Origin: Psychrobacter submarinus
GTDB taxonomy: Bacteria; Pseudomonadota; Gammaproteobacteria; Pseudomonadales; Moraxellaceae
Assembly (NCBI RefSeq): GCF_904846685.1
Contig: NZ_CAJHBQ010000002.1
Location: 310,001 to 374,000 of the forward strand
Direction: 5' to 3'
Length of the DNA: 64,000 nucleotides
The translations under genes and the position numbers were made by a program. The notes under the pieces were generated by a model. It searched no databases. It was not told the DNA's origin and saw only the letters and a program-made list of their open reading frames with translations. This document shows positions 6,933 to 16,500 of this stretch, in pieces (position 1 is the first letter of the stretch; each line of letters begins with the position of its first letter).

Positions 6933-9526
6933 TGAGTCATCATTCAAGCCTTTTTGATAGCTATAAAATCCGCCGAGTACGTCCACCCAAAAACAAAATC
7001 GGCAGCTCCGCTAAGCATGATAGTGCCATTAGTCACGTAATGGGAACGGCGACCTACGTCGATGATATCTTAAAGCCGCAAGGTACGCTGCATCTGGCAG
7101 TGGGCAAAAGCACGCACGCTCATGCGCGTATTATCAGTATGGACTTAGATGCGGTGAGAGCGGCTGACGGGGTGGTTGATGTTTTAGTGTTTAAAGACTT
7201 GCCTGCGGCAACGGATATCGGACCTGTGTTTGATGGTGATCCTTTGATGGTAGATAGCATCACTGAATACGTCGGTCAGACGCTATTTGCAGTAGTGGCA
7301 ACGAGTCACCGCGCAGCAAAAAAGGCCGTTTTGGAAGCGAAAGTCGAATATGAGCCGTTGCCTGCGATAGTGACGGTTGAGCAAGCGCTTGAGCAAGAGC
7401 AGTTTGTACGTCCAAGCCACTTTATGACGCGAGGCGATACGCAGTCAGCTTTAGAGAATGCTCCTAAGCGCTTGCAAGGTCATATCCATATGTTAGGGCA
7501 AGAGCACTTCTATCTAGAGGGGCAAGTGTCTTATGTCACGCCTTGTGATGATGGCGGCCTTGAGGTTTATACATCCTCTCAGCATCCAAGTGAGGTGCAG
7601 CAGCTAGTCGCTGAAGTCACCGATCTGCCTTTTCATGCAGTCAGTACGGTCGTGCGCAGAATGGGTGGCGGCTTTGGCGGTAAAGAGACGCAAGCGGCGG
7701 CTTGGTCATGTCTGAGCGCTATCGTTGCCAAACGTCATAATGTGCCTGTGAGTATGCGCTTGGATCGTCAAGACGACATGGTGGTCACCGGTAAGCGTCA
7801 TGAGTTCTCTAATCGCTACGAGGTCGGTGTTGATGAGTCTGGACAGATCCTAGGCGTCGATATGCAGCTGTCAGGGCTGTGTGGTTATTCCCCAGATCTA
7901 TCTGACGCTATTGTCGATCGCGCGATGTTCCACTGTGACAATGCTTACTATTATCCTGCGGCAAAAGTTGCCGGCCACCGCTGCAAAACGCATACGGTCT
8001 CAAACACCGCTTATCGCGGATTTGGGGGGCCACAAGGTCTAATGACTGCTGAATATATGATGGATCAAATTGCTTATACGTTAGGTAAAGATCCGCTAGA
8101 GGTGCGCCTAAATAATCTTTATCAAGATGGTCAAACCACCCATTATGGTCAGCCAATTGAGCATTTTGATTTGGCCACTTTGATGGACAATCTAGCGAAA
8201 GACTGTGATTACGATAAGCGTCGTCAGCAGATAATGGCGGCTAACGAAAAGGCTCAGGCTGAAGGTAGCGACAAGCGTTTAGGCATAGCTTTAACGCCTG
8301 TCAAATTCGGCATCTCTTTTACTGTGCAGCATCTTAACCAAGCAGGCGCGCTAGTGCACATCTATACCGATGGCACCATTCAAATCAACCATGGCGGTAC
8401 AGAGATGGGGCAAGGCTTATACATTAAGATTGCCCAAATCGTCGCCAATGAATTCGAAGTGGACTTAGATACGGTCAAGGTCACTGCAACGCGCACTGAT
8501 AAAGTACCGAATACTTCGCCAACCGCTGCCTCTTCAGGTACGGATATCAATGGTAAAGCCGCGCAAAACGCTTGCCTTACCATTAAAGGGCGCTTAGTTG
8601 AGTTTGCCGCTGAGCACTTTGCAGTGCCGTCTGATAGTATCAAGTTTGAAAATAATCATGTGCAGATTGGCGATAAAGAGACCTTAACGTTTGCAGAGCT
8701 GGTACTCCTTGCCTATCAGCACCGCATTAGCCTCTCTGCTACTGGCTACTATAAAACGCCAAAGATATTTTACGATCGCTCCAAAGCTTGGGGTCGGCCT
8801 TTCTTCTACTTTGCCTTGGGCGCGTCTTGTGCAGAAGTAGAGATTGACACTATGACGGGCGAATATAAGGTGCTGCGCTGCGATATCTTGCACGATGTCG
8901 GGCAGTCAATTAATCCCGCTATTGATATTGGACAGATTGAAGGCGGTTTCGTACAAGGTATGGGCTGGCTTACCACAGAAGAGCTGACATGGGATGACAA
9001 AGGCACGCTAGCTTCGAACAGTCCTGCTAATTATAAAATTCCAACGTCGCATGATCTGCCAAAACAGTGGAGCGTCAAGCTATTCGATCGCAAAAACGAA
9101 GAGCAGACTATTTATAACTCAAAAGCGGTAGGCGAGCCGCCCTTTATGCTAGCCGCTAGTGTTTGGTGCGCGATCAACAATGCGGTGGCAAGCTTAGCGG
9201 ATTATAAGGTAAACCCTGATCTGACTATGCCTGCCACTAGTGAAGCGGTGCTAAAAGCAGTAATGCGCTTGCAAGGGGAGGAGTGGGAGATACCTGTAAG
9301 AAAAAATCCTACTGATGACATAAATACCGATAGTCACCCAGAAGTCAAAGAGCAGTTCAGCGCCGATGGGAAAGTGAAGATGGATAATAAAGATAAAGCG
9401 CAGCCAGTGCCACACGCTGAGGACACCAGTCCCCCTAAATCGGCAGGCGAGCACGATGACGAGCAGCCTGAGGCAATAAAAGATCCTAATGTCTCAGTCG
9501 CTAGGGGTCCGGCCCACAGTGAGTAA
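6932..9526 (+). CDS. xdhB: Xanthine dehydrogenase molybdopterin-binding large subunit
   Basis: Molybdenum-cofactor subunit that hydroxylates hypoxanthine and xanthine. Landmarks are the early SHVMGTATYVDDI, the MoCo-binding MGGGFGGKET near residue 245, AYRGFGGPQG near 365, GGTEMGQGLYIK near 490 and KAVGEPPFMLAAS near 732, which contains the catalytic Glu. Core homology ends near residue 780. A polar, acidic and Lys-rich tail of about 80 residues follows, without recognisable domain, making the protein longer (864 residues) than the usual 770-800. The ATG overlaps the xdhA stop by one base, so translation is coupled, and the last 38 bases overlap xdhC. Confidence 0.95.
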   Translation: MSHHSSLFDSYKIRRVRPPKNKIGSSAKHDSAISHVMGTATYVDDILKPQGTLHLAVGKSTHAHARIISMDLDAVRAADGVVDVLVFKDLPAATDIGPVFDGDPLMVDSITEYVGQTLFAVVATSHRAAKKAVLEAKVEYEPLPAIVTVEQALEQEQFVRPSHFMTRGDTQSALENAPKRLQGHIHMLGQEHFYLEGQVSYVTPCDDGGLEVYTSSQHPSEVQQLVAEVTDLPFHAVSTVVRRMGGGFGGKETQAAAWSCLSAIVAKRHNVPVSMRLDRQDDMVVTGKRHEFSNRYEVGVDESGQILGVDMQLSGLCGYSPDLSDAIVDRAMFHCDNAYYYPAAKVAGHRCKTHTVSNTAYRGFGGPQGLMTAEYMMDQIAYTLGKDPLEVRLNNLYQDGQTTHYGQPIEHFDLATLMDNLAKDCDYDKRRQQIMAANEKAQAEGSDKRLGIALTPVKFGISFTVQHLNQAGALVHIYTDGTIQINHGGTEMGQGLYIKIAQIVANEFEVDLDTVKVTATRTDKVPNTSPTAASSGTDINGKAAQNACLTIKGRLVEFAAEHFAVPSDSIKFENNHVQIGDKETLTFAELVLLAYQHRISLSATGYYKTPKIFYDRSKAWGRPFFYFALGASCAEVEIDTMTGEYKVLRCDILHDVGQSINPAIDIGQIEGGFVQGMGWLTTEELTWDDKGTLASNSPANYKIPTSHDLPKQWSVKLFDRKNEEQTIYNSKAVGEPPFMLAASVWCAINNAVASLADYKVNPDLTMPATSEAVLKAVMRLQGEEWEIPVRKNPTDDINTDSHPEVKEQFSADGKVKMDNKDKAQPVPHAEDTSPPKSAGEHDDEQPEAIKDPNVSVARGPAHSE

Positions 9527-10538
9527 TTTATCTGTATCGGCCATGCCGCCTGAACGTTGGTACGAGGCTCTAGCGCGCTATCAGCAGCAGGGGGCTGCGC
9601 ATGTATTGGCGACTGTCGTTGCTGTCAACGGTTCAGCTCCAAGGGCGCTGCAGGCGAAGATGGTTGTGACCGGCGATGATTTTAGCGACACGTTAGGCGG
9701 CGGCGGCCTTGAGCATGATGTCATCAGCACCGCAAGACAGCTGCTCACTGGCGAGCTTGAAACCGATGTGGGCACAACCGCCAAAACATCACAAAAAGCG
9801 CGCTCTGAGAAGGCAAAAGCTGCGCGCCGTGATGCGGTCTACACTAAACACTATCCATTAGGCGCTAAGCTGGCCCAATGCTGCGGTGGTAGTGTGACTG
9901 TTATGTTTGAGTGCTTTAATATCACGCCGCCTTTGTCGATACTAGTATTTGGCGGCGGTCATGTGGCAGCGGCTTTGATGACGATATTAGCAGAGCTGCC
10001 TTGTCAGGTAGATTGGGTGGATAGCCGAGCTGAGAGGTTCGATCAGTATCTATCGGCTGAGTCTACGATTAAGAGTACACAGAATGTAGATGAGCCTACT
10101 TATCGCTTGCCAAAGCACATTCGCGTACATATCGATGACGAGCCTGTGGATTTTGTTCGCCCTTTTATAGAGCAAGGCGGTAAACGCTTTATGCTGGTTA
10201 TGACCCATGATCATAATCTTGATTTTGAGTTAGTGCGTGCAGCATTAGACGTACTCAAAGCGGACGACGAGAGAACCTTTGAAGATAGCTCAATGCTTGA
10301 TAAAAATAATACTGAGCTCGTAGATAACTCTATCAAAGGATCGTCTCCTTATATTGGCTGTATCAGTTCTGCGACTAAGGCTAAGCGCTTTTGTGATCGC
10401 TTGCTACAGCGCGGCTATAGTGAGTCATTAGTTAAGAGAATCACTATGCCCATAGGCTTGCCTATAGGCGGTAAAGAGCCGATGGCAGTGGCGGTATCTA
10501 TCGCTGCACAAATTATGCAGCAGTATCATCAAGCGTGA
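9489..10538 (+). CDS. xdhC: Xanthine dehydrogenase accessory protein XdhC (molybdenum cofactor insertion)
   Basis: XdhC binds and protects the sulfurated molybdenum cofactor and delivers it to XdhB. Family features are an N-terminal domain with AVNGSAPRALQAKM and LGGGGLEHDVI, the conserved AQCCGGSVTV near residue 130, and a Rossmann-type LVFGGGHVAAAL near 154. The C-terminal part has YIGCISSATKAKRF and MPIGLPIGGKEPMAVAVSIAAQI. At 349 residues it is somewhat longer than many XdhC proteins because of charged inserts after residue 95 and near 260-280. The chosen ATG overlaps xdhB by 38 bases; a GTG at 9520 or ATG at 9543 are possible alternatives. It closes the xdhABC operon. Confidence 0.92.
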   Translation: MSQSLGVRPTVSNLSVSAMPPERWYEALARYQQQGAAHVLATVVAVNGSAPRALQAKMVVTGDDFSDTLGGGGLEHDVISTARQLLTGELETDVGTTAKTSQKARSEKAKAARRDAVYTKHYPLGAKLAQCCGGSVTVMFECFNITPPLSILVFGGGHVAAALMTILAELPCQVDWVDSRAERFDQYLSAESTIKSTQNVDEPTYRLPKHIRVHIDDEPVDFVRPFIEQGGKRFMLVMTHDHNLDFELVRAALDVLKADDERTFEDSSMLDKNNTELVDNSIKGSSPYIGCISSATKAKRFCDRLLQRGYSESLVKRITMPIGLPIGGKEPMAVAVSIAAQIMQQYHQA

Positions 10539-10721
10539 GCAATCCATATACCACTCCCGGCTGTTTAACTTTACAATCTATCACTACTGAGCTATCTGTA
10601 AGTGCCAATTAAGAGTGCAACATAGCCATAAAAAGTAACTTTTTAAACGACTTTAATCCTTTTTTATACCGATCATAGCCTATGGACATCAGTGCTATGA
10701 ATAGAGTGGTGAGACTTTTTT

Positions 10722-12140
10722 ATGACTATCCATATTTATCAAGCGCAATTATTACATTACCTGACCCAAGATGATTATGACGAAAGAATAGCACGCACTA
10801 ATTCTGAGAGCTCGGATGATCTCGAGACTACAGTTGTCCAAAAAAACATAACGCTATTACCGGTAGTGGCTGGCGTAACCGTCTATCCTGAATATATCGC
10901 CAAGGGTGCATTAGTCGTCGATGACGTCACGGGTCTCGTGGTTGATTACGGTCATAAACACGCTATTTTATTGAGTTACGCTAATGATCAAGAAGGTCAG
11001 GAACCCGTAAAAATCCATGATTATCAAGATAAGCTAATCATGCCAGGTTTTATTGATACTCACGTACATTATCCGCAGATAGACATGATTGCGTCTTACG
11101 GTGAACAGTTGCTTGATTGGCTCAATAACTATACGTTTGTCACCGAAGCAAATTTCGGTGATCCAAAAGTTGCACATGATACGGCACAGTTTTTTTTAAA
11201 TCAGCTTTTTGCTAATGGTACGACGACCGCGCTAGTATTTGCCACAAGCCACCCTGAGTCTGTTGAGGCGTTCTTTTTAGAGAGCGAAAAACTTAAGACG
11301 CGGATGATTACGGGTAACGTACTGATGGACACTAATGCGCCTGAGCATCTGTGTGTATCTACAGAGCAGGGTATCCGCGATAGCCAAGATATCATCGATA
11401 AGTGGCATAATCGTGGTCGTCAGCATGTCGCTATTACTCCAAGGTTTGCGATTACCTCAACGCCTAGACAGCTGCAAATGGCAGGCGAGCTTTACGCCAG
11501 CTATGATGACGTGTACTTACAAACCCACCTAGCCGAAAACCGTGATGAAGTCGCTTTTGTCCGTGAGCTGTATCCCAATCACAAGGGCTACCTCGATGTC
11601 TATGCGGATATGTCCCTATTGGGCCGCTATACGACGCTGGCACACGGTATCTATCTTGAGACATCAGAGTACGAAGTGCTGCGCGATACTGGCACTCAGA
11701 TCGCTCACTGCCCAACGTCCAATTTGTTTTTAGGTAGTGGGCTATTTGATTTGCCAAAGACGTTGAGCTACACCGGAGTCAGTATTGCCACCGACGTCGG
11801 CGCGGGCACCAGTCTATCAATGCTGACGACGTTAAATGAAGCCTATAAAGTCCAGCAACTCCAGAGCAATCCGCTATCCGCGCATCAAGGCTTGTATCAG
11901 ATTACTTTAGGTAACGCGCAGTCACTAGTACTAGACGATAAAATTGGTAACTTTATGCCGAATAAAGAAGCCGATTTTGTGGTGATTGACTTAGCAGGCA
12001 CAGCGTTATTAGAGCGCCGCATGAGTCAGACGAAAACTCTTGAGGAGCAGTTATTTGTCTTGATGATGCTAGGCGATGACCGAGTGATTGATGAGACTAT
12101 CATTGCTGGGGTGAGTCGATATAAAAAGCTTAGCGCTTAA
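10722..12140 (+). CDS. guaD: Guanine deaminase
   Basis: Zinc-dependent amidohydrolase converting guanine to xanthine, the substrate of the XdhABC enzyme encoded upstream. The zinc ligands start in MPGFIDTHVHYPQIDMIAS near residue 111, followed by QLLDWLNNYTF, typical of GuaD. Further on are VYLQTHLAEN, LAHGIYL, HCPTSNLFLGSGLFDL and ATDVGAGTSLSML, the last with the metal-binding Asp. Length of 472 residues is slightly above the usual 430-450, mainly because of an N-terminal extension. It lies 183 bp after xdhC, so it may have its own promoter, but its function matches the cluster. Confidence 0.94.
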   Translation: MTIHIYQAQLLHYLTQDDYDERIARTNSESSDDLETTVVQKNITLLPVVAGVTVYPEYIAKGALVVDDVTGLVVDYGHKHAILLSYANDQEGQEPVKIHDYQDKLIMPGFIDTHVHYPQIDMIASYGEQLLDWLNNYTFVTEANFGDPKVAHDTAQFFLNQLFANGTTTALVFATSHPESVEAFFLESEKLKTRMITGNVLMDTNAPEHLCVSTEQGIRDSQDIIDKWHNRGRQHVAITPRFAITSTPRQLQMAGELYASYDDVYLQTHLAENRDEVAFVRELYPNHKGYLDVYADMSLLGRYTTLAHGIYLETSEYEVLRDTGTQIAHCPTSNLFLGSGLFDLPKTLSYTGVSIATDVGAGTSLSMLTTLNEAYKVQQLQSNPLSAHQGLYQITLGNAQSLVLDDKIGNFMPNKEADFVVIDLAGTALLERRMSQTKTLEEQLFVLMMLGDDRVIDETIIAGVSRYKKLSA

Positions 12141-12204
12141 AAGGCGACTTTAGAGATAGGGTTTGGCATAGCGCTATAATTTGATATAGTCAGAGTATGT
12201 TTAC

Positions 12205-12484
12205 TAGGGCGTGTTGAACATTCGCAAATAGGCACTGCTGATCGCTAAAATTGTTCCAGACAAGGCACAAAGCGACGATAATGCAGATGCCTTAGCGAGA
12301 TTTGTAACGCAGTATGGGGCAATTTTAGCATCAGCCCTCACGACAACAACAGGGACAGGACTTTTTTTTGCCGCTTCATCGTTAAAAATAAGCGCTTAGA
12401 ATGACTAAACTTATTATTTTTAACATCGAAACGCCTAAAAAATAGTCGCTGTCAGTGCCATGGTCGAATGTTCAACACGCCCTA
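12205..12484. mobile_element. MITE copy 1 (280 bp, non-coding, 19-bp inverted ends)
   Basis: Begins TAGGGCGTGTTGAACATTC and ends with its reverse complement, GAATGTTCAACACGCCCTA. TA at each edge is the probable target duplication. The inside has no open frame but holds a hairpin around GTTAAAAATAAG/CTTATTATTTTTAAC. Nearly the same sequence recurs inverted at 20156-20436 and as a diverged copy at 33486-33792. Confidence 0.9.
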
Positions 12485-12529
12485 ATCTACTTATAGTTAG
12501 CTGAATGTAAAACTGTTATGGATTTAAAC

Positions 12530-12599
12530 GCGCTACTGGTATAAATTTTACTTGCGTGCTGCGTTCCCAGAGGCTGCGCAAAATTCATCCCAGTAGCGC
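12530..12599. repeat. 70-bp imperfect palindrome
   Basis: GCGCTACTGG at 12530-12539 pairs with CCAGTAGCGC at 12590-12599. AAATTTTAC/CAAAATTCAT and GCGT/GCGC segments inside extend the pairing imperfectly. It sits 45 bp after MITE copy 1 and could be a structured repeat or a degenerate small element. Confidence 0.7.
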
Positions 12600-12694
12600 T
12601 ATGACATTTTTAGAGTGTATCGACTATAGTAAATATGCTCTGGCTTTTTTGTATTTATAAGCTTGAAATCAGCTTTTTTCAAAGCGGTACTTTG

Positions 12695-12732
12695 TCTCAA
12701 ATGACGGTCTCAAATGACGGTCTCAAATGACG
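12695..12732. repeat. Three tandem copies of a 13-bp unit
   Basis: TCTCAAATGACGG is repeated at 12695, 12708 and 12721, the last copy lacking its final base. It lies 34 bp upstream of the deleted hydrolase gene. Confidence 0.85.
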
Positions 12733-12765
12733 CCTAATCTACTAAATTTAATGAGTATCTATTAA

Positions 12766-12938
12766 ATGCAAAAACGCTTAGTCAAAATTCTATTATTTGC
12801 TATTCTGGCCTCAGGCATTTCATTGGCTGTATTGATAGTCAGCTCAAGGTATTTGAGGATTTAGGACATGTACCGCATGAAGAAGATCCACAAGCGACAG
12901 TCGCTGTGGTCAAAGACTTTTTAGCGCAGACTGATTAG
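12766..12938 (+). pseudogene. Alpha/beta-hydrolase remnant with a large internal deletion
   Basis: ATG at 12766 opens a membrane-anchor-like peptide (MQKRLVKILLFAILASGISL, then AVLIVSSRYL) that stops after 32 residues. In another frame, ending at the TAG of 12936-12938, the sequence FEDLGHVPHEEDPQATVAVV followed by KDFLAQTD is the typical C-terminal end of an alpha/beta hydrolase, containing the catalytic His (GHVPHEE). The central 200 or so residues are missing. I infer an originally membrane-anchored hydrolase reduced by deletion to about 170 bp. Confidence 0.7.
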
Positions 12939-13078
12939 CGCATCAGCCTATTAGCAATTAATAATTTAATAAGGTTTACTATTAATGATAGCTCTAAATT
13001 GACACATACTGATAATAATGAAGAGGGTGTGGTAATCTAGTGTCAGTATAAGTGTTGCAACCAAAGCAAGGGGCTGGT

Positions 13079-13396
13079 ATGGCTTTAAATATGTACTACA
13101 AGAACGGCTTGTTTCGAAAAACACGCTGCCAAATCTCTGATAAGCTCGTACCTACGCTGTATCAGGTTCATAACAATGCCGACTTTCCGCAATTAACTTG
13201 GCTTATCGATACGCTCTATGACAACCCACAGATCGAACCTGACATCGCCAAGGCTTTAGCTGAAGAGATGGTAGCGTTTGAGCGAGTGATACTCTCTTTG
13301 CAACTGCCTTTTCCTAGAGTCCCATTACAAAAGCTGCAAGACTTCTTTGCAAAGGCAGCTAGAGATCAGCGGACGATTTATAGCAGTAGCGATTGA
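13079..13396 (+). CDS. Unrecognised small protein (105 residues)
   Basis: ATG at 13079 is preceded by AAGGGGC; a GTG at 13052 would add nine residues but has no clear ribosome binding site. The product is soluble, with no signal peptide or membrane segment. It has a helical C-terminal half (DIAKALAEEMVAFERVILSL, then LQLPFPRVPLQKLQDFFAKA). No motif lets me assign a family. It lies between the deleted hydrolase and hrpA on the same strand. The regular amino-acid composition suggests a real gene; the function is unknown. Confidence 0.55.
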   Translation: MALNMYYKNGLFRKTRCQISDKLVPTLYQVHNNADFPQLTWLIDTLYDNPQIEPDIAKALAEEMVAFERVILSLQLPFPRVPLQKLQDFFAKAARDQRTIYSSSD

Positions 13397-13541
13397 TTAT
13401 TTCAACAGCTCCTATATCTTTATAGTGTTTTTAAAACAGCTTTCTAAAAGGTTAAAAGCTAATTTAAGCTACCAAGCAAACACCTTAACCACCTTGAATC
13501 CCGCCGAAAATACCCCCATACTCTTAGCACTTATAAACAAT

Positions 13542-13557
13542 AAATAGCCTAAGCAAA
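13542..13557 (+). repeat. 16-bp spacer motif, copy 1
   Basis: AAATAGCCTAAGCAAA, ending one base before the hrpA ATG and occupying the place where a ribosome binding site would be. Exact copies are at 22560, 35522 and 36319, all on the plus strand and all in AT-rich spacers. Confidence 0.8.
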
Positions 13558-13558
13558 T

Positions 13559-16500
13559 ATGTCTAATACTTTGAAAGATGCGCCAAACTTAGCAGAGAAT
13601 AACTCAGCAAAAGATCTAAATGATACGATTCGTAATCTAGCTCAGATAGCAGACAAAGATAGCCTTACAGAACTACCTGTGTTGGCAAAAGATAGCCACT
13701 ACTTAAGCCGGTTAGAGCGTGAGCTGGCACGCGCGGCGGTATCAAAAAACAAAAATTCAAATACTGATAATAAGCAAGACAAAGCGCAAAAAGAGCTGGC
13801 TAAAAAGCGTGCGCAGTACGATAAAATCAAAACGCGCTCACAGCAGGTTGTGCAGTCGCGTATCGATAGTATCCCAGACAATTTGCCAGCCACCTTAAAC
13901 CTAGATTTGCCTGTCAGTCAGCGCGCTGATGACATCGTGCAAGCCATCATTGACAACCAAGTCATCATCGTCGCAGGGGAGACAGGGTCTGGTAAAACCA
14001 CGCAATTACCAAAGCTTGCGATGCTAGCGGGCCGCGGTATAACAGGGCAGATTGGGCATACGCAGCCGCGTCGTCTTGCTGCACGTAGCGTCTCTAACCG
14101 TATTGCCGAAGAGCTTGGCGAGAAATTGGGTAATACCGTTAGCTTTAAGATTCGCTTTAACGAGCAGGGGTCAGCGCAGTCGATTGTCAAATTGATGACC
14201 GATGGTATCTTGCTCGCTGAGCTTGGTCATGACAGGTTTTTGAGTAAGTACGATACGATTATTATCGATGAGGCGCATGAGCGTAGTCTTAATATTGACT
14301 TTATTATGGGCTATCTCAAAAAGCTGCTGCCTAAGCGCCCTGATCTCAAAGTTATTATTACCTCAGCGACACTCGATACCCAGCGTTTTAGCGAGTACTT
14401 TAGTCATTATGATAACAAGCTCAAACGAAAAATCCCTGCGCCGATTTTTAACGTTGAGGGTCGCAGCTTCCCCGTTGAAGTGCGTTATCGTCCGCTCACT
14501 GATGAGCCAGTGACTAGCTCAGATGATGACAGCTATGATGACTTCGAGGAAAACCTACCGCGAGCAGTCGTTGCCGCAGTGGATGAGTGCTTCACCGACG
14601 CACAAAGCAAAGGCCACGCCGATCAAGCAGATATATTAATCTTTGCCGCAACCGAAGCTGAGATTCGAGAACTGCAAGATGTACTGGTTCGTCATGGACC
14701 TAAGCATACCGAAGTGCTACCGCTGTTTGCACGTCAAACTTATGAAGAGCAGCAGCGCATCTTTCAGCCCTCTGGCCGCGGACGCCGTATCGTCATCGCC
14801 ACTAACGTTGCCGAGACCGCTCTAACGGTACCCGGTATTCGCTACGTGATTGACTTGGGCTTTGCGCGCATATCACGCTACTCTTATCGCTCGCGCGTAC
14901 AGCGTTTGCCGATTGAAGCGATCTCACAAGCGGCTGCCAATCAGCGTAAAGGTCGCTGTGGTCGTGTCGCACCGGGCGTTTGTATTCGTCTGTATTCTGA
15001 GGAGGACTTTAGCGGTCGCCCTGAGTTTACCGAGCCTGAGATACTGCGAACCAATCTTGCATCCGTTATATTGCAGATGGCAAACCTGCGTTTAGGTAGC
15101 GTCGAGAATTTTGAATTTATCGAGCCGCCCGATAGCCGTTTGGTGACTGATGGTCATAAATTGCTTGACGAGCTTGGCGCAATTACCGCCAAAAATGACA
15201 AAGCTAACCTACCCAAACGCAAACAAACTTTGGATCATCTGCGTCTGACTCGTATCGGGCAAAAGATGGCGCGTATGCCTATCGATCCAAGGCTGGCACG
15301 TATGCTGGTTGCCGGTAGCGACTACGATTGTATTCGCGAGATGCTGATTATTGTTGCGGCTCTAGCAGTGCAAGATCCACGCGAGCGTCCTGCGAATAAA
15401 CGCCAACAGGCCGATCAAAAGCACGCTGAATTTCGTCAAGATGACTCGGACTTTTTGTTTTACTTGAGTCTTTGGAAGGCGCTATTTGAGGCTGACGAGC
15501 ACGGCAACAAACTCTCTGGCAATCAGCGTAAAAACTTCACCAAAAAGAACTATCTTAGCTTCCCGCGCGTGCGTGAGTGGAATCAAACCCATCGCCAATT
15601 GGTGCAAATGGTCACTGATTTAAATCTAACCGATGTAAAAGAAGTAAAGGGTAATAGTAAAACTAAGCAAAAAAACGCTAAAAACAATAACGATGCTAAA
15701 ACTACAAGTAAAAAAATAAGCAATCCAAAAAAGCTAAGCGGCGATCCCACGCTGATTGAAGATGAAGACATCAAAGCGGTTAAGTACGCCAATCTACATC
15801 GGGCGCTACTGACAGGCCTGCTCTCGACCATCGCGCACAAAACAGAAAGCCGCGGCGAGTATCTGGCCGCGCGTCAACAAAAAGCCAAAATATTTCCCGC
15901 TAGTACTGTATTTAAACAAGTACCGCCTTGGGTGATGGCTTTTGAGGTCGTCGAGACCTCGCAGGTGTTTATGCGTACCGTTGCCAAGATAGAACCTGAG
16001 TGGATTATCGCTGAAGCGGGTAATTTGCTCAAATATCATTACTTCGAGCCGCATTGGTCAAAGAAGACCGGACGCGTCAAAGCCTACGCACAGATCAGTC
16101 TGTTTGGCCTGATTATCATCTCTAAGCAGCTGACCAACTATGAGCAGGTCAATTTGGCAGAGTCGCGGGAGATATTTATCCGTGACGGTTTAGTAACGGG
16201 TAATTTGGGTCGGCAAGCGCCGTTTTTGCAGCACAACATGGATAAAATTGCTCATGTTGAACGCATTGAGGACAAATTGCGGCGCCGCGATTTACTCGTC
16301 GACGAAGAGGCGCTGTATCAGTTTTATGATAAAAAAGTTCCTGAGAACGTCGCTAGCCGCAAAGCCTTCGAAGATTGGCGAGCGGAGATGGAAAAAAGCG
16401 ATCCTAAGTATCTATTCTTTACCGATAACGATGTGCTTAACAGTCAAGCACCGACTACCGGCGACTTCCCTGAGATTTGGCAGTTAGGCGATTTGCGCTT

